This document shows positions 61,990 through 64,000 of a DNA stretch of 64,000 nt, one piece after another. The stretch is from assembly GCA_039621445.1 (NCBI GenBank), contig CP154957.1, positions 8,723,071-8,787,070 of the forward strand, written 5' to 3'. The position numbers and the translations under genes were made by a program. This DNA is from Euglena gracilis. Lineage: Eukaryota > Euglenida > Euglenophyceae > Euglenales. How positions within the stretch are numbered: the first letter of the stretch is position 1; every line of letters starts with the position of its first letter. The notes under the pieces were generated by a model. That model was not told where the DNA came from. It saw nothing but the letters and a program-made list of their open reading frames with translations, and ran no database searches.

Positions 61990-62165
61990 CCTCGAGGGGG
62001 GAGGGGGTCACTCCAATTTCTAAAAACCAGTAAGTCACTCATTTTCAAAAAACCAGCAAGTCACTACCCCCCCCCCCCCCGGGGGGGCAGGGGTTCGTGC
62101 CAAAAACCAGTCAGTCACTCTGAAAAAACCAGTCACCCACCACCCGGGGGGGGGGGGGGTCGGTC
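61990..62165. repeat. Family B element
   Basis: ACCAGTAAGTCACTC, ACCAGCAAGTCACTA, CCAGTCAGTCACTCTGAAAA with C-run/G-run dyads. Confidence 0.65.
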
Positions 62166-62289
62166 AGTGCTTCAGCAATTGCCTGGCCGACAGCCCAACA
62201 ACTTTGTGGCCTGGCGCTTCTGGTCCTCTCGGCTTCTGGTCTGCTGCCCTTTGTCTTGTCCAAACCAATACCAAAACCAGAATAACATG

Positions 62290-62660
62290 CCCCCCCCCAA
62301 CTGTCCCCCCCCCCCGAGCTATTCCCATAGGGGGGATGGGAAGAGCTCACTGTCATCGCATAGACTTTTTATAAAGGACTTCTCAAAAAAGTCTTCAAAA
62401 ATCGACGTTTTGGGACGATTTCAAATTTGAATTTTGGCAAATGTGCTTAAAATTGACCTTTTTTTTTGCGAACGTCCAAAAAAGTTGCCAAAATGACCCC
62501 TTTTGGCTGTTTGGGCTGTCCGAGATTCAGGTATGGGAGCAGCTTGGGGGGGGGGGGACTAGATCCCCCCCCCCGAGCCTTTCCCCCCATACTGTTCCCA
62601 TTGGGCCGTAAAAGGGACAGGAATAGCTCGGGGGGAGGGGGATGATACGCCCCTCTCTCC
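62290..62660. repeat. GAGCTATTCCCAT/ATGGGAAGAGCTC palindromes with G/C-runs
   Basis: A short palindrome at 62,310-62,350 and a longer inverted pair at 62,540-62,640 (GGGAGCAGCTTGG...CCGAGCC, GGAATAGCTCGG). Confidence 0.5.
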
Positions 62661-63097
62661 AGCAATGGAACTGTTTCCGTTTTGCCATTCAGGATGTTGA
62701 GGCACGGCAAGAACCTGGGACCCCCCAGCCACCTCACCACAAACCCTACCCCGAACGCTGTTCCTAACCTAAACCCGATACCAAGTCGAAGCCCCACCCT
62801 AAACCAGCCTCTAGCTCAGAATGCCACCGTTCCACACCACGCCCCCACCCACCATTGTACCATGTGTGTTTTGGTGGCTCCCGGTGCCTGAATTCGAGAG
62901 TTGGCTCCCGCCTCAGTCCAAACACCCCCCCCAACAGAGATTTGAGGGAGAACTTTGCCTTTGAAAACAGCAAAAAAAAAAAGCGAAAACAGCCCTTTGC
63001 GTGGTCAAGGCAGGGTCCACCACAACCCGGCTCTGGATAGCGTCATTGGCGGGGGTCTGCTGGGTGGTGGGAGAGGCCGTGAATGGGATGTGAATGA

Positions 63098-63235
63098 GTG
63101 AGTGAGTGAGTGAGTGAGTGGGTGGGTGGGTGGGTGGGTGGGAGGGTGAGTGAATGAGTGAGTGTGCGTGCGTGTGTGCGTGTGCGTGCGTGTGTGCGGT
63201 CTGTGTGCGTGCGTGCGCACGCGTGTGTGGAAACA
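63098..63235. repeat. (GAGT)n/(GGGT)n/(GTGC)n microsatellite
   Basis: GTGAGTGA and GGGTGGGT blocks, then GTGCGTGT. Confidence 0.93.
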
Positions 63236-63428
63236 ACAAAGTCCCCCGAAAGGCGTCCTGCAAAAAAAAACATGACAGAAATTCCAACGACACACAAATG
63301 CAACCTATTTCCAAGAGCTGAGCCCGCCATTCTGCGACTTGAAAGATCCCCAAATTCGTCTGATTTTCTGTTTTGGGGTTACACTTGCTTGTTTCGGTTC
63401 CTCTGAAAGAACGCTGCACCCCTCTCAC

Positions 63429-63568
63429 CCTTGACAGCTTGAGTACGCCTACACCTTGTACCCTCTTCCTTGGAGTTCCAACCACGTAATGAATTTCTGG
63501 ATTCCTGTCAACTTGCTGCCTGAAAAGTGATGGCATTTGCGTTGCATCCCATTCTGGGTCTGTGCTTG
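63429..63568 (-). CDS. Candidate exon near the right edge
   Basis: The acceptor CTTTCTTACAG and strong donor TCAAGG|gtgaga bound 140 bases reading STDPEWDATQMPSLFRQQVD and RNPEIHYVVGTPRKRVQGVG. Less GC-rich than the other exons. It could belong to gene 3 or a different gene. Confidence 0.38.
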
Positions 63569-63569
63569 C

Positions 63570-64000
63570 TGTAAGAAAGGTTTGCTGGAACAGGGAATAT
63601 GCATAAAGAATATGTAGTGGTGAAAACTGTGGGGTGTTTACGCACAATGCTTACACGGCATGTTGTGAGGCTGTGGTGGTTGTGGCAGAATCAAATCTGA
63701 ATGATAAAACAGGGAGTTTCATCGGGGGGGGGGGGGGTTATGGCACCGGTATTTGATATGCAACACAAGATGCATCTTTTGACATGTCGGGTTCACTTAG
63801 CTGCCTCTATGGTTACATTCCTGTATGGAGGAGAAGCATCAGGAAACAGAATCAACTAACTCCCCCATTTAAATGCACGGGGTGGGCACGTTATTGGACT
63901 GTAATTTCGGGTGTGCCACAAATTTGGGCACCACCCAAAAGCGAGCAGTGAAAAGAGCCTCTGAGGGGGGTGCGCACTTTTTTTGGACTTCACTTTCAGG
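63570..64000. other. Right edge, nothing recognised
   Basis: Mixed sequence with one G-run at 63,725. No exon or repeat match was noted. Confidence 0.4.

Noticed and set aside
62745-62820. Degenerate CCTAAACC-type telomere repeat or a GLRLGIGF protein
   Set aside because: Too degenerate and short to call; no exon borders.

Overview
The window looks like nuclear DNA of an intron-rich eukaryote, probably a free-living protist or alga. I cannot name the organism. The evidence is a set of short, GC-rich exons with GT-AG borders whose reading phases join correctly across introns of 0.3-5 kb. The introns are packed with microsatellites, G-run/C-run dyads and short palindromic repeats. I saw no operons, ribosome-binding sites, tRNA or rRNA. 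Every exon I can support lies on the minus strand.

Gene 1 (about 5.1-19.7 kb, perhaps from 21.2 kb) is an RNFT1/RNFT2-type membrane RING ubiquitin ligase. Ten exons join in consistent phase into 423 residues: an acidic, Ser/Thr-containing N-terminal region, several hydrophobic segments, and a C3HC4 RING split by the last intron. Gene 2 (27.6-51.3 kb) has up to 17 exons. It starts at a clear ATG at 51,260, passes through exons with hydrophobic stretches, a helical section and a basic, Ser/Thr-rich linker, and ends in a FYVE-type zinc finger with an acidic tail. It may be two adjacent genes, with the break near 40-41.7 kb. Gene 3 (59.7-63.6 kb) is only weakly supported.

The rest is repeats. 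There is a hAT-like MITE family with about 16-bp inverted ends and 8-bp target duplications, in four copies. One copy sits in frame inside a gene 2 exon. Other short element families carry G-run/C-run dyads, often with a central TTCG-loop hairpin. Two palindromic elements contain TTAGGG repeats that are not telomeric. From 53.3 to 58.5 kb lies a 5.2-kb foldback structure: inverted ends, 17 tandem copies of a 163-bp satellite, a second satellite present in both orientations, and a 0.63-kb central palindrome.

Layout: 0-5.1 kb, downstream of gene 1, no exons seen; 5.1-21.2 kb, gene 1; 21.2-27.6 kb, repeats and weak exon candidates; 27.6-51.3 kb, gene 2; 51.3-59.7 kb, gene-free satellite and foldback region; 59.7-63.6 kb, weak gene 3; 63.6-64 kb, nothing recognised. 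All exon borders are hand-called from splice motifs and phase, without RNA evidence.
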